From NCBI RefSeq assembly GCF_024701975.1, contig NZ_JANLNM010000011.1, positions 1 through 64,000 on the forward strand: a stretch of 64,000 nt of DNA, read 5' to 3'. Every line of letters starts with the position of its first letter. Position 1 is the stretch's first letter. The stretch comes from Variovorax sp. ZS18.2.2. GTDB lineage: Bacteria > Pseudomonadota > Gammaproteobacteria > Burkholderiales > Burkholderiaceae_C. Of the stretch, positions 8,560-17,908 are shown piece by piece. The notes under the pieces are model-generated. The model worked only from the letters and a program-made list of their open reading frames with translations, did no database searches and was not told where the DNA came from. A program made the translations under genes and the position numbers.

Positions 8560-10014
8560 TCAGGCCAACGTGACGGTGATCATCTTGATTTCCGTCATCG
8601 CTTCCAGCGTGTGCATGCCACCCAGGCGACCGATGCCGCTTTTTTTCCCGGAGCCACCGCCAAAGGGCAGGTGGATCTCCCACCAGGTGCTGCCCGCGTT
8701 GATGTTGACGATCCCGGCGGGGATCGCCTTCGCCATTGCAATGCCGCGGCTGACGTCCTTGGTGAAAACGCCAACGGCGAGTCCATATTCACTTTGCAAT
8801 GCCAGCGCCAGGGCCTGCTCGTTGTCCTGAAAGGCGATGACCGGCACCACCGGGCCGAAGGTTTCCTCCCGGTAGATCTGCATGCCCGGGGAGACGTCGC
8901 GGATCACGGTGGGCTCGAAGAAGAGCGTGCTGCCCAGATCCGGTCGCGCCCGGCCGCCGCACAGCAGGCGCGCACCCTGCGCAATGGCATCGTCCACATG
9001 CTCGCGCACCTTGGCAGCCACCTTGGCGTTGTTGAGCGGACCCATGGTCGTCGCGGGATGCAAGGGGTTGCCAAGGACCTGGTCGGCGGCTTTGGCGACC
9101 AGCTTTTCGCAGAGGCGGTCCACCACAGAGGCATGGGCCAGAACAAGACCGGTCGCGGCGCACACCTGCCCCGCATTGAAGAAGGCGCCGCCAGCTGCTG
9201 CAGCCGCTGCTGCATCCAGATCCGCATCCTCGAGAACGATCACGGGCCCGTTGCCTCCGAGCTCGAGCAGCATGGGTTTTCCGGCGCCTCGCTCGGCGAT
9301 CCGCCGACCCGTCGCGGTACTGCCGGTGAATGCGATGGCGGTCACGTCCGGATGCACGACCACCGCATCCCCCACGGTCGCACCGTCACCTGTCACCAGG
9401 TTGACCACGCCGGCGGGCAGGCCCGCCTTTTCCAGCGCTGCCATCAGTGCGCAGGCTACCCACGCGGTGGAGGGCGCAGGCACCCAGACGATGGTGTTGC
9501 CGGTGGCGATGCCAGGGGCGAGGTATTCCACCGGGATGTTGACCGGAAAATTCCAGGGCGTGATGACGCCATACACGCCACGCGGTTGCCGGATGGTCAT
9601 GACGAGCTTGCTCGGGTCTTCCGCAGGCAGCGTCTTCCCGCCCATTTGTTTGACGAGTTCGGCGGCAAGCCGGAAGCCGTCGGCGGCCTTGGCCACTTCG
9701 CCGCGAGCCTCGGCCAGAACCTTGCCCTGCTCGAGCGACAGCGTGTACGCGATGGCCTCGCGCTCGGTATCGATGGCTGCCGCGATCGCCAGGCACATCG
9801 CAGCGCGCTCGAAAACGGGCGTTGCAGCCCAGCCGAAGGCTGCAGCCTTGGCTGCGGCGACGGCCTCGCTCACCGTCTCGCGACTCGATCTGGGCACGGT
9901 CGCCATCGTTTCGCCATTGGCCGGGTTGACCACCGGCATGGTGTCGACGGTGGTTGACCACCGCCCTCCGATGTAGTTTCCCTTTGGGCCTTCGTACATG
10001 CAGCGGTTGCTCAT
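8560..10014 (-). CDS. NAD(P)-dependent aldehyde dehydrogenase
   Basis: A 484-residue aldehyde dehydrogenase of the succinate-semialdehyde/lactaldehyde group, oxidising an aldehyde to its acid. The catalytic cysteine is C285 in FFNAGQVCAATG. The general-base glutamate is in MLLELGGNGP. The cofactor-binding segment FTGSTATGRRIAE and the substrate-pocket start TPWNFPVNIP are both present. The start is ATG 10014, two bases after the stop codon of the upstream ABC ATPase gene, so it is translated as the last gene of the SDR-ATPase-dehydrogenase operon. Context (sugar uptake, SDR, FAH hydrolase) suggests an aldehyde released in sugar breakdown, such as lactaldehyde or glycolaldehyde, as the substrate; that is inference. 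Confidence 0.88.
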   Translation of the reverse strand: MSNRCMYEGPKGNYIGGRWSTTVDTMPVVNPANGETMATVPRSSRETVSEAVAAAKAAAFGWAATPVFERAAMCLAIAAAIDTEREAIAYTLSLEQGKVLAEARGEVAKAADGFRLAAELVKQMGGKTLPAEDPSKLVMTIRQPRGVYGVITPWNFPVNIPVEYLAPGIATGNTIVWVPAPSTAWVACALMAALEKAGLPAGVVNLVTGDGATVGDAVVVHPDVTAIAFTGSTATGRRIAERGAGKPMLLELGGNGPVIVLEDADLDAAAAAAAGGAFFNAGQVCAATGLVLAHASVVDRLCEKLVAKAADQVLGNPLHPATTMGPLNNAKVAAKVREHVDDAIAQGARLLCGGRARPDLGSTLFFEPTVIRDVSPGMQIYREETFGPVVPVIAFQDNEQALALALQSEYGLAVGVFTKDVSRGIAMAKAIPAGIVNINAGSTWWEIHLPFGGGSGKKSGIGRLGGMHTLEAMTEIKMITVTLA

Positions 10015-10016
10015 GG

Positions 10017-11204
10017 TCAATACGCGACGGCCGCGACACGGCGCTGATTCACGCCGTCGTCGATGCGCACATCCATCCGGGCGACGGACGGCCTGTATTC
10101 GACAGGCGCCGCGGCGGCGACACCCACATGGCGCTCCGTTTCTGCATCGAAACAATGGGTCGCAGCCGAATCACGGACCTGCAGATGCACCACGTCACCC
10201 GGCTTGAGTGCCACGCGGTCGTGAACAGACACGCACCAGGGCGTTTCGCTGCCAGCCACCGTGCCATAGATCTGCGTCTTGTCGCCCGTCGACTCCGTGA
10301 GGATCACACGCAGCGCCAGACCCTCCGGGGCCAGGCACAGATGCTCGGGCCGCAGCCCCAGCAGCACGCGCTGCCCATCGGCCAGCAGTGGGGTGCACCC
10401 GGAAGTCGGGAGATGCCAGTTCTGCCCGTCGGGCAGCGCGAGCCATGTGCGGCCCTGTTCGCGATGCACCTGTCCTTGCGTGAAGTTCATCGCAGGCGAT
10501 CCGATGAACCCCGCCACGAAGCGGTTGACCGGGCGATCGTAGAGTTCCAGCGGCGCGCCGACCTGTTCCACCCGGCCCGCGCGCATCACCACGATGCGGT
10601 CGGCCATGGTCATGGCTTCCACCTGGTCGTGGGTGACGTAGACCATGGTGTTGCCCAGGCGCTGGTGCAGCGCCTTGATCTCGGCGCGCATCTGCACGCG
10701 CAACTGCGCATCCAGGTTGGACAGCGGTTCGTCGAAGAGGAACAGCGCGGGTTCGCGCACCACGGCGCGCCCCATGGCGACACGTTGGCGCTGTCCGCCC
10801 GAGAGCGCGCGCGGCAAACGGTCCAGGTACGGGGTGAGATTGAGCAGGCCGGCGGCTTTTTCGATGCGCGGGCGGAAGTCGCTTTCGGCCTCGCCGCGCG
10901 TGCGGGGGCCGAAGGCGATGTTCTCGTAGACCGACAGGTGCGGGTAGAGCGCATAGCTCTGGAACACCATGGAGATATTGCGCTTTTGCGGCGGCTGCTC
11001 GTTGGCGCGCGCGCCGCCGATGCGCAGTTCGCCGCCGCTGATGGGCTCCAGCCCCGCGATCATGCGAAGGAGCGTGGACTTGCCGCAGCCCGAGGGGCCG
11101 ACCAGCACGACGAACTCGCCATGTGCAATGTCCAGGTCGATGCCGTGCACGACGGGCACGCCATTGAAATCCTTGCGCAGCTGCTTGAGTTGAACCTGAG
11201 CCAT
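10017..11204 (-). CDS. Sugar ABC transporter ATP-binding protein, UgpC/MalK type
   Basis: A 395-residue ATPase of the CUT1 carbohydrate importers. Walker A is GPSGCGKST at residues 36-44; the signature is LSGGQRQRVAMGRA; Walker B is LFLFDEPLSNLD; the switch histidine is in VYVTHDQVEAM. The C-terminal third is the TOBE/OB regulatory region typical of MalK-like proteins, with LLGLRPEHL. It would drive the transporter whose binding protein and two permeases lie on the other strand at 12.4-15.4 kb, from which it is separated by the SDR gene. The ATPase is encoded away from its permeases, and MalK-type ATPases can be shared between systems. Confidence 0.93.
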   Translation of the reverse strand: MAQVQLKQLRKDFNGVPVVHGIDLDIAHGEFVVLVGPSGCGKSTLLRMIAGLEPISGGELRIGGARANEQPPQKRNISMVFQSYALYPHLSVYENIAFGPRTRGEAESDFRPRIEKAAGLLNLTPYLDRLPRALSGGQRQRVAMGRAVVREPALFLFDEPLSNLDAQLRVQMRAEIKALHQRLGNTMVYVTHDQVEAMTMADRIVVMRAGRVEQVGAPLELYDRPVNRFVAGFIGSPAMNFTQGQVHREQGRTWLALPDGQNWHLPTSGCTPLLADGQRVLLGLRPEHLCLAPEGLALRVILTESTGDKTQIYGTVAGSETPWCVSVHDRVALKPGDVVHLQVRDSAATHCFDAETERHVGVAAAAPVEYRPSVARMDVRIDDGVNQRRVAAVAY

Positions 11205-11240
11205 GGGGTCTCCTTGTGTCTGTGGAAGTGGGTGGCCGGT

Positions 11241-12131
11241 TCAGTACTCTTCGACCGTGATTTCACTGGCCATGGGACGGATGCCCGACATGAGGCCCGC
11301 GTCCACCGGCAACGCCACGCCGGTGATGACACGCGCGGCGGGCGACACCAGAAAAAGCACGGCGTCCGCGACGTCGTCCGGTGTCGCGAAGTCGCCCAAG
11401 GGGTACCACTTCTTCAACTGCTCGAACACCTGCGGGTTCTTGTCGGCCCGCGCTTGCCAGGCGGGTGTCTTGACGGTGCCGGGCAGCACGATGTTGGCGC
11501 GGATGCCAAAGGAGCCCAGCTCCATGGCGAGCGATCGGGTGTAGCTGACGAGAGCCGCCTTGGCTGCGCTGTAGGCCGGGTGTCCAAGCGTCGTCAGCGC
11601 GTTGACCGAGCCGATCAGCACCAGCTGTCCGCTGCGGCGCTCGATCATCGTGTTGCGCACCGCCTCCACGCAATGGAACGCGCCATTGAGATTGAGGTGG
11701 ATGTCGGCCTGCCAATCCTGCGGCGTGGTCTTGCGCAATGTCGGCCCGCGCGCCGCCCCCACGTTCGATACCAGCACATCCACCGGGCCGATATCGGCGG
11801 CGACTGCGGCCACCTTCTCGCCAAGGGCCGCGCAGTCGGTGACGTCCGCCACCAGGGGGTGCAGCCGCGCCAGATCCCCGGCGCTCACGCCTTGCTCGGC
11901 CAGCGCAGCCGCGAGGCCCTGCAGTGCGGCCGCATCGTGGTCCAGCGCGATCAGCCGGTCGCCGGCCTGCAGCACGCGGCGGCACAGCGCCTGCCCGATG
12001 CCGCCAGCGGCGCCCGTGACCAGCGTCACCCGCCGGGAAGAGGGGGCGTCGGGCGCAGGTTTCCGGACGGGCGACGTGTCTTGACGAACGGCAGACGGGG
12101 TCGTAATTAATTTTTCCACAAAGTGCGCCAT
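11241..12131 (-). CDS. Short-chain dehydrogenase/reductase
   Basis: A 296-residue NAD(P)-dependent oxidoreductase with a Rossmann fold. The cofactor motif TGAAGGIG is at residues 39-46; the NNAG-equivalent reads VSNVGAA; the catalytic serine is in LIGSVNALTT and the YxxxK pair in PAYSAAKAAL. The first 30 residues form an unusual polar tail rich in P, S and T before the fold; ATG 12131 is used, and an internal start is possible. It is the first gene of the minus-strand operon with the ATPase and aldehyde dehydrogenase, and probably oxidises the imported sugar or a sugar acid. Confidence 0.85.
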   Translation of the reverse strand: MAHFVEKLITTPSAVRQDTSPVRKPAPDAPSSRRVTLVTGAAGGIGQALCRRVLQAGDRLIALDHDAAALQGLAAALAEQGVSAGDLARLHPLVADVTDCAALGEKVAAVAADIGPVDVLVSNVGAARGPTLRKTTPQDWQADIHLNLNGAFHCVEAVRNTMIERRSGQLVLIGSVNALTTLGHPAYSAAKAALVSYTRSLAMELGSFGIRANIVLPGTVKTPAWQARADKNPQVFEQLKKWYPLGDFATPDDVADAVLFLVSPAARVITGVALPVDAGLMSGIRPMASEITVEEY

Positions 12132-12283
12132 ATGAATTGCCAATATCCCCGCGAACGAGCTGCAATGAATTGCCGCGCGCAATTAGAGTTCGAATTTGAA
12201 GGGTACAGGACATTGCAGTCATTTGGCCTTCAATATTTAGCACGTAGGGTTCTAATTTTTAGAAATCGAGGGTTCGCTTCGTC

Positions 12284-12313
12284 TTGACACTCTTTCCGGT
12301 CAGTCTGTAGGAT
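12284..12313 (+). promoter_or_regulatory. Sigma-70 promoter for the sugar ABC binding-protein operon
   Basis: A perfect -35 hexamer TTGACA lies at 12284-12289. TAGGAT at 12308-12313 is a good -10, with an 18-base spacer. Transcription would start near 12320, giving a leader of about 75 bases before ATG 12394. The surrounding 12140-12400 is clearly AT-richer than its flanks and is the divergent control region for the SDR operon as well. No operator is recognised. Confidence 0.7.
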
Positions 12314-12393
12314 AAAAGCGCGCAAGCATTGATTGATTGCGATGCGAGGGATTTAAATTCATTTTGTTTTCAACAACTTACCGGAAAAGCCAC

Positions 12394-13617
12394 ATGAAAA
12401 AAACAAATCTTATTCAATTGGCCGGCGCGATTGTTTTCGGCTTATTGGCTCTGAACGTCCAGGCGGGAAATATCCGTATCAGCATGTCCAGCTACAGCGA
12501 CAATACGCGTCCCTGGCTGGAGGCCCTGGCCCGGGAATATGAAAAATCCAACCCGGGAGATACCGTCAAGGTCGAGGTGGGAAGCTGGGAAAATACGCAA
12601 CAGAAACTGCAGGCGGAAATTGTCAGCAACAATCCCCCCGATCTGGCCCATGTGACCACCCGCTGGGTGGCGGATTTCGTGAGCGACGATCTGGTGGAGC
12701 CGGTGGACAATTACGCCAATGCGGCCTTCAAGAGTCGTTTTATTCCGGCATTTCTGGAGGCCGGAAAGATCAATGGAAAACTCTACGCGCTGCCCATTGC
12801 GGCCAGCGTGCGCGCCATGTTCTACAACAAGGAACTATTGGGCAAAGCGGGTTTTCCGGACGGCCCGAAAACCTGGGACGATGTCATTGCCGCTGCGAAA
12901 AAAATCAAGACCGGCGGCGCCTACGGCTACGGAATTCAGGGCAAGGATCTGGACACCGACACCTACTTTTATTACGCGCTGTGGAGCATGGGGGGCGAGG
13001 TGCTGGATGCCAACAACAAGGCCGCCTTCAACTCTCCCGCCGGCGTCAAGGCGGCCACGCTCTACAAGAGCATGATCGACCAGGGCCTGTCCGAGCCCGG
13101 CGTTGCTGGCAATACGCGCTATGACCTGCACAACCTGTTCAAGCAGGGGCGCCTGGGCATGGTCATTTCCCTGCCACCCCTGGTCAAGGAAATTGCCAAG
13201 GACGCGCCCCAATTGAAATACGGCATCACCGGTGTGCCCAATGGGGGCAAAGACATCACCTTCGGCGTGACCGATTCGATCATGGTGTTCAAGGCGTCCA
13301 AGAACAAGGAAACCGCCCAGAAATTTCTGAACTTCATGTTCTCCAAGTCCGCGCGGTTGAAGTTCGATCAGGGCGAGGGCTTCATGCCGGTGACGCACGA
13401 GGTGGCCAATGACCCCGTGTTCAAGGACGACCCGGTGCTTTCCAGGTTCGTGGCCCTGCTGCCCAACGCTCGCTTCGCCCCTCTGGTCAGCGGCTGGGAA
13501 GATTCCGCACAGGCCGTCACCAATGCGCTGCAGGCCATCTACCAGGGCAAGGCAGAGCCCAAGGCTGCGCTGGACAAGGCTGCAGCCGAAGCCAATACCA
13601 AGCTCAACAAGAAGTAA
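12394..13617 (+). CDS. Sugar ABC transporter substrate-binding protein
   Basis: A 407-residue periplasmic binding protein of the CUT1 family (SBP_bac_1). It begins MKKTNLIQLAGAIVFGLLA and is cleaved near VQA-GN. The mature start NIRISMSSYSDN and the later motifs LYALPIAASVRAMFYNKELL and ETAQKFLNFMFS are typical of these proteins. ATG 12394 is preferred because it directly opens the signal peptide; an upstream in-frame ATG at 12337 would prepend an unlikely leader. The 5' part of the gene is AT-richer than its neighbours. Two permease genes follow, so this defines the specificity of that importer; the sugar is unknown. Confidence 0.92.
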   Translation: MKKTNLIQLAGAIVFGLLALNVQAGNIRISMSSYSDNTRPWLEALAREYEKSNPGDTVKVEVGSWENTQQKLQAEIVSNNPPDLAHVTTRWVADFVSDDLVEPVDNYANAAFKSRFIPAFLEAGKINGKLYALPIAASVRAMFYNKELLGKAGFPDGPKTWDDVIAAAKKIKTGGAYGYGIQGKDLDTDTYFYYALWSMGGEVLDANNKAAFNSPAGVKAATLYKSMIDQGLSEPGVAGNTRYDLHNLFKQGRLGMVISLPPLVKEIAKDAPQLKYGITGVPNGGKDITFGVTDSIMVFKASKNKETAQKFLNFMFSKSARLKFDQGEGFMPVTHEVANDPVFKDDPVLSRFVALLPNARFAPLVSGWEDSAQAVTNALQAIYQGKAEPKAALDKAAAEANTKLNKK

Positions 13618-13691
13618 ACCCTCCCGGGCGCAGTCCGCAGGGCAGCGCCCGTTTCCCGCGTGTCGCACGTCTATTTCGACCGAGTTGCCCT

Positions 13692-14582
13692 ATGCAGAAT
13701 CCCGTTCGAGGCCCTGTCCTGGCTTGGGGGCTGATTGCACCGAGCCTGTTGCTGACAGTTTTCATTCTTGCCTACCCGCTGTCCACGCTGGTGTTCCAGT
13801 CGATGCACGATATCTCGCGCTTCGGGCTGCTGCGCGCCTTCAATGGCCTGGACAACTTTCGCACCGTGTTCACCGACCCGGTGTTCGTCCATGTGGTGTG
13901 GCGCACCGTGCAATGGACGGTGTGCGTCGTCGGCGGCGCCGTGCTGTTCGCCGTTCCGGTGGCGCTCATCCTGCAGCGGGATTTCTATGGCCGGGGCATT
14001 GCGCGCACCATCGTCATGTTGCCCTGGGCGGTGTCGCTGACGATGACGGCCATTGTCTGGACCTGGTCCTTCAATGGCCAGTACGGCATGGTCAATGCCA
14101 GCCTCGCCATGATCGGAATCATCCAGGAGCCGATCAATTGGCTGGCCGACGGACACATCGCTTTCTGGGTGGAGGTGGGCGTGGGCATCCTGGTGTCCAT
14201 TCCCTTCACCGTCAGCATCTTTCTGGGCGGCCTGGCGTCCGTTTCCCAGGACATCTACGAGGCGGCAGACATCGAGGGCGCGTCTCGCTGGCAGCAGTTC
14301 CGCCGGCTCACGCTGCCGCTGCTCAAGCCGTTCATCCACATGGCCATCGTGCTGAACGTGATCTACGTCTTCAACTCCTTTCCCATCATCTGGATCATGA
14401 CGCAGGGCGGGCCGGACAACGCCACGCACATCCTCGTCACCTGGCTGTACCAACTGGGTTTCCGGCTGGGTCGTCCCGGTGAGGCCGCCGCCATCTCGCT
14501 CGTCATGCTGGCTTTGCTGCTGACCTTCACCATGTTCTATCTCCGGCTGCAACAACGGCAGTCCGCGAAGGCCGCCGCATGA
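13692..14582 (+). CDS. Sugar ABC transporter permease, MalF/UgpA type
   Basis: A 296-residue inner-membrane permease with six predicted helices. The first is in GLIAPSLLLTVFILAYPLS. The cytoplasmic EAA loop that docks on the ATPase is clear: EAADIEGASRWQQFRRLTLP. The C-terminal block IWIMTQGGPDNATHILVTWL is characteristic of the MalF/UgpA/LacF group. It follows the binding-protein gene by 74 bases and overlaps the next permease gene by 4 bases (ATGA), so the two permeases are translationally coupled and form a heterodimer. Confidence 0.93.
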   Translation: MQNPVRGPVLAWGLIAPSLLLTVFILAYPLSTLVFQSMHDISRFGLLRAFNGLDNFRTVFTDPVFVHVVWRTVQWTVCVVGGAVLFAVPVALILQRDFYGRGIARTIVMLPWAVSLTMTAIVWTWSFNGQYGMVNASLAMIGIIQEPINWLADGHIAFWVEVGVGILVSIPFTVSIFLGGLASVSQDIYEAADIEGASRWQQFRRLTLPLLKPFIHMAIVLNVIYVFNSFPIIWIMTQGGPDNATHILVTWLYQLGFRLGRPGEAAAISLVMLALLLTFTMFYLRLQQRQSAKAAA

Positions 14583-15433
14583 TCCGCAAAGACAAGCTCC
14601 TGCGCAGCCTCTGGTGCTGGCTGCTGCTCCTGCCGCTGGTGGCCGTGGTCGTCTTTCCACTCGCAGTGATGTTCTTCACGGCGCTCAAGCCCGCCTCGGA
14701 GATTTATGTCTATCCCGCCCGGTGGCTGCCCCAGCAGTGGCAGTGGAGCAATTTCTCAGTCATGTGGACCCAGACGGGGTTTGGGCGCGCGCTGCTGAAC
14801 AGCCTGCTGGTGTCACTCTCCGCCACGGTGCTGACGATTGCCATCAGCGTTCCCTCCGCCTATGCGCTGGCGCGCCTGCGATTTCGCGGCCGGGGCGGCT
14901 ACCGGCAGTTCCTGCTCGTGACCCAGATGATCTCGCCCGTTCTCCTGGTGGTGGGCCTGTTCAAGATGGCGACCAGCATCCCGTGGTTCGACGGGAGCAA
15001 CATGACCGATTCGCGCCTGTCCGTCGTGGTGGCCTATGGCGCATTCGGCATCGCCTTTGCTGTCTGGATGATGACGTCGTACTTCGAGACCATTCCGCGT
15101 GACCTGGAGGAGTCGGCCTGGCTCGAGGGATCCGGGTCGGTGCGCACGGTCTTCAAGGTGTTCCTGCCATTGGCATTGCCGGCCATGGCGGTCACGGCAC
15201 TGGTCACTTTCGTCAATGCCTGGAACGAGTTCGCCGTGGTCTACACCCTGATCCGCTCCACCGAAAAGCAGACGCTGACCGTTCTCGTCACCAACATGGT
15301 TGCAGGCCAGTACGTGGTGCAGTGGGAGCTGGTGATGGCGGCCGCGATCTGTGCCGTGGTGCCTGTCGCCATCCTGTTCGCGTGGATGCAGCGCTACATG
15401 GTGCAGGGCTTGACCGCGGGCTCCGTCAAATGA
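14579..15433 (+). CDS. Sugar ABC transporter permease, MalG/UgpE type
   Basis: A 284-residue second permease of the importer, with six predicted membrane helices. The EAA loop reads ESAWLEGSGSVRTVFKVFLP, with a serine in place of the first alanine of the consensus. TALKPASEIYVYPARWLP after the first helix, and FVNAWNEFAVVYTLI, are typical MalG-group segments. Its start overlaps the stop of the upstream permease in an ATGA arrangement. It is the last gene of the plus-strand transporter unit; a convergent kinase gene ends 34 bases further on. Confidence 0.93.
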   Translation: MIRKDKLLRSLWCWLLLLPLVAVVVFPLAVMFFTALKPASEIYVYPARWLPQQWQWSNFSVMWTQTGFGRALLNSLLVSLSATVLTIAISVPSAYALARLRFRGRGGYRQFLLVTQMISPVLLVVGLFKMATSIPWFDGSNMTDSRLSVVVAYGAFGIAFAVWMMTSYFETIPRDLEESAWLEGSGSVRTVFKVFLPLALPAMAVTALVTFVNAWNEFAVVYTLIRSTEKQTLTVLVTNMVAGQYVVQWELVMAAAICAVVPVAILFAWMQRYMVQGLTAGSVK

Positions 15434-15467
15434 CGGCGGGAAACGGCAGCCGTCGCGTGAACAGGCC

Positions 15468-17375
15468 TCAGCTGTCCAGGAGAAGCGGGTCCCTGGGATG
15501 CCGAAAGGCACCGGGGTTCAGCGCGGCCGCGAGGGCCGTGGCATCGTCGGCCGCCAGGTCGGCCATGGCCCGCAGCAGCGCGGCGGCGCTCACGGGTTTG
15601 AACAGCATCGGCACGCCGGAGGCTCGCGCGCGCTGCAGCCGGTCGGGCGAGGTCTCGCCGGTGATCAGCAGCAAGGGCGTGGCCGGCTGAAAGCGTTCGC
15701 GAAGGCGCAGGCCGACTTCCAATCCGTCCTCGCCGTCCGCGAGGCGGTAGTCGCACAGCAGCATCGCGAAGGGGCGCTGCTGCGCCTGCGGGGCCGAGAG
15801 CGCATCGATCGCCTGCATCTCGTCGGCCACCGCCAGGACATCGATCGCGTAGGCCCGCAGCAGCTCCGCCATGGCCACGCGGATCTCCGCTTCGTCCTCG
15901 ATCAGCAGGACGCGCCCCCGCAGGTTGGGCGCGACGGGTGGATGGCGCGTCGGCGGTTCGAGGTCTTCGACCATCCGATCGGCCGCCAGCACCGCGGTGG
16001 ACTCGACCTTCGGCACGATCACCCGGAATCGCGTGCCCCGGTTCGGACGGGAGTGCACCAGCACCGGATGGCGCAGCAGGCGCGACAGGCGCTTGACGAT
16101 CGACAGGCCGATGCCCAGGCCGTGCGTGCGGTCGCGGCCCGGATTGTCGATCTGGTAGAACTCTTCGAAGATGCGCCCGAGTTGCTCCGGCGCAATGCCG
16201 ATGCCGGTGTCGCGCACCTCCACCCACACGTCCTCGCCGCGCGTTCGCGCGCACACGACCACGCCACCTTGCCGGGTGTATTTGACGGCGTTGTCGATCA
16301 GGTTCGAGAGCATGCGGTGCAGCAACTGCGCATCGCTGCGCACCCACAGTCCGCTGGCGCGCATGCGCAACTCCAGCCCCTTCTGTCCGGCGCGCTGGAA
16401 GAAGGTGTGATTGAGCGCCAGGAACAGCGTGTCGAGTTCGATGGCCTTCGGCTCGGTGGTGACCACGCCCGCGTCCAGGCGCGAGACATCGAGCATGGTG
16501 TCCAGCGATGCACCCAGGGTGTCGACCGCCCGCATCAGGCGCTCGGCATTCTTGCGCTCCGTGTGATCGCGCAAGCCGTTTTCCATGGCGGCGCCGAACA
16601 GCGCGATGGCATGCAGGGGCTGGCGCAGATCATGGCTGGCCGCCGCGAGGAAGCGGGTCTTTTCTTCGCTGGCGCGCTGCGTGGCTGCGATCTGTTCCTT
16701 CAGGCGCGCGGCCAGGGACTCGTTCTCGAAACGCAGGATCAGTGACTCGGTCAACCGCCCGTTCTGCTGCACGCCCGCGCGCAGCGTGAGCACGAGGTTG
16801 ACCGTGCAGAACGCCGCAAGAAACCAGTGCAGTTCGCCGCCGTGCCATGCCAGCGCGACGATCAGGCCGGACATCATGGGAATGCCGTAGCCGAACATGG
16901 CCGCCTTGAGGGGCCAGCGCGCCTGCACGGCCCGGGTCCAGCTCCCCATGATCACCACGGTTGCGATGGTGGTCACCACCGGGTTGTCCACCACCATGAG
17001 GAGGAAGACCGCGGGGACGTTCGTTGCGCTGACGAGCGTCGCGAGCCAGGTGTACTTGCGTGCCCAGTACGGGACGTCGGCCAGCGGCGTGGCGGGCTTC
17101 CAGCGCGAAGTGAGCAGGGCATACGAGTCCGCCACGATCAGCAGCGCAAACCACGCAAGCACCCAGGGGCGAAGCGCCGGTTCGATCTTCAGATAGCAAA
17201 AGAGCACGATGGCGATGGCAAAACCGAAGTGCGCGGAGATCGCCATGGTGTGGCCCGCGTAGACGGAGGCCACGTGTTCCCGCAGCACGCGCATCTGGAG
17301 CGTCGTGTCGGCGGCCGGGTCTTGCGGCGTGATGTCGTCGTTCATCGCGATGTCTGGAAGGCCCATCTGCCTCAT
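15468..17375 (-). CDS. Hybrid sensor histidine kinase/response regulator with membrane-bound N-terminus
   Basis: A 635-residue inner-membrane signalling protein. About six hydrophobic segments occupy residues 35-210. A short coiled coil leads to the HisKA box AASHDLRQPLHA with phospho-acceptor H248. The HATPase domain follows, with N box LSNLIDNAVKY, G1 DTGIGI and G2 HGLGIGLSIV. The C-terminal receiver domain carries the acceptor aspartate D542 in LLCDYRLADG. The DLRQPLHA form is common in Burkholderiales hybrid kinases that lack a periplasmic sensor domain. ATG 17375 is coupled to the CinA-like gene by an ATGA overlap; ATG 17366 and 17345 are alternatives. No DNA-binding output partner is nearby, so its target is unknown. 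Confidence 0.88.
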   Translation of the reverse strand: MRQMGLPDIAMNDDITPQDPAADTTLQMRVLREHVASVYAGHTMAISAHFGFAIAIVLFCYLKIEPALRPWVLAWFALLIVADSYALLTSRWKPATPLADVPYWARKYTWLATLVSATNVPAVFLLMVVDNPVVTTIATVVIMGSWTRAVQARWPLKAAMFGYGIPMMSGLIVALAWHGGELHWFLAAFCTVNLVLTLRAGVQQNGRLTESLILRFENESLAARLKEQIAATQRASEEKTRFLAAASHDLRQPLHAIALFGAAMENGLRDHTERKNAERLMRAVDTLGASLDTMLDVSRLDAGVVTTEPKAIELDTLFLALNHTFFQRAGQKGLELRMRASGLWVRSDAQLLHRMLSNLIDNAVKYTRQGGVVVCARTRGEDVWVEVRDTGIGIAPEQLGRIFEEFYQIDNPGRDRTHGLGIGLSIVKRLSRLLRHPVLVHSRPNRGTRFRVIVPKVESTAVLAADRMVEDLEPPTRHPPVAPNLRGRVLLIEDEAEIRVAMAELLRAYAIDVLAVADEMQAIDALSAPQAQQRPFAMLLCDYRLADGEDGLEVGLRLRERFQPATPLLLITGETSPDRLQRARASGVPMLFKPVSAAALLRAMADLAADDATALAAALNPGAFRHPRDPLLLDS

Positions 17376-17908
17376 CGGGCGGTGGCTTCGGAAGGTGTGT
17401 TCTGCGTGCGCAGTGTCTCGTCGAACAGCGCAAGCAGGAGCCGCGCGAACGCTTCCATGTTCGTGGGGCGGTCCGTGTCGCCGGTCTCGACGGTCCGGCT
17501 CACGGTGACGGCACCGGCGACAGCCACGCACACATGCCCCGGCGCATCGCCATAAGGGCTGCCCGAAGGCCCGGCCGCGCCGCTCTCGCAGATGCCCCAG
17601 GTCGCGCGATGGCTCTCGCGGATGCGGGCTGCGATGAATCGGGCGTAGGGCTCGGTTTCCCCGCGCATGTCGCCCATGTCTTCGCGTGTCAGCCCCAGCA
17701 GGGCTTTACCAGCACGCCGCGAATAGACGACCGCACCGCCGAGAAAGAAGGCCGATGCGCCCGGAATCGCGAGCAGGGCCGCCGATACGAGGCCGCCCGC
17801 CGAAGACTCGGCGACCGCCACCGTCTCGCGCCGTTCGCGCAGCGTCGCACCGACACGGGCGGCGAGCACGGACAGCGGCTCGAGATCGGAGGAGGCCGTC
17901 GCGCTCAT
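17372..17908 (-). CDS. CinA-family nicotinamide-nucleotide amidohydrolase (PncC type)
   Basis: A 178-residue protein matching the stand-alone C-terminal domain of CinA, which deamidates nicotinamide mononucleotide for NAD recycling. Family marks are AESSAGGLVSAALL at residues 33-46, the GGAVVYS segment, ICESGAAGPSG, and the NMEAFARLLLALF terminal helix. Some positions diverge from PncC (the usual TG after the SAGG region is replaced), so a related function is possible. It sits inside a three-gene unit: its start overlaps the stop of the DJ-1 gene and its stop overlaps the kinase start, each by 4 bases. Confidence 0.85.
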   Translation of the reverse strand: MSATASSDLEPLSVLAARVGATLRERRETVAVAESSAGGLVSAALLAIPGASAFFLGGAVVYSRRAGKALLGLTREDMGDMRGETEPYARFIAARIRESHRATWGICESGAAGPSGSPYGDAPGHVCVAVAGAVTVSRTVETGDTDRPTNMEAFARLLLALFDETLRTQNTPSEATAR

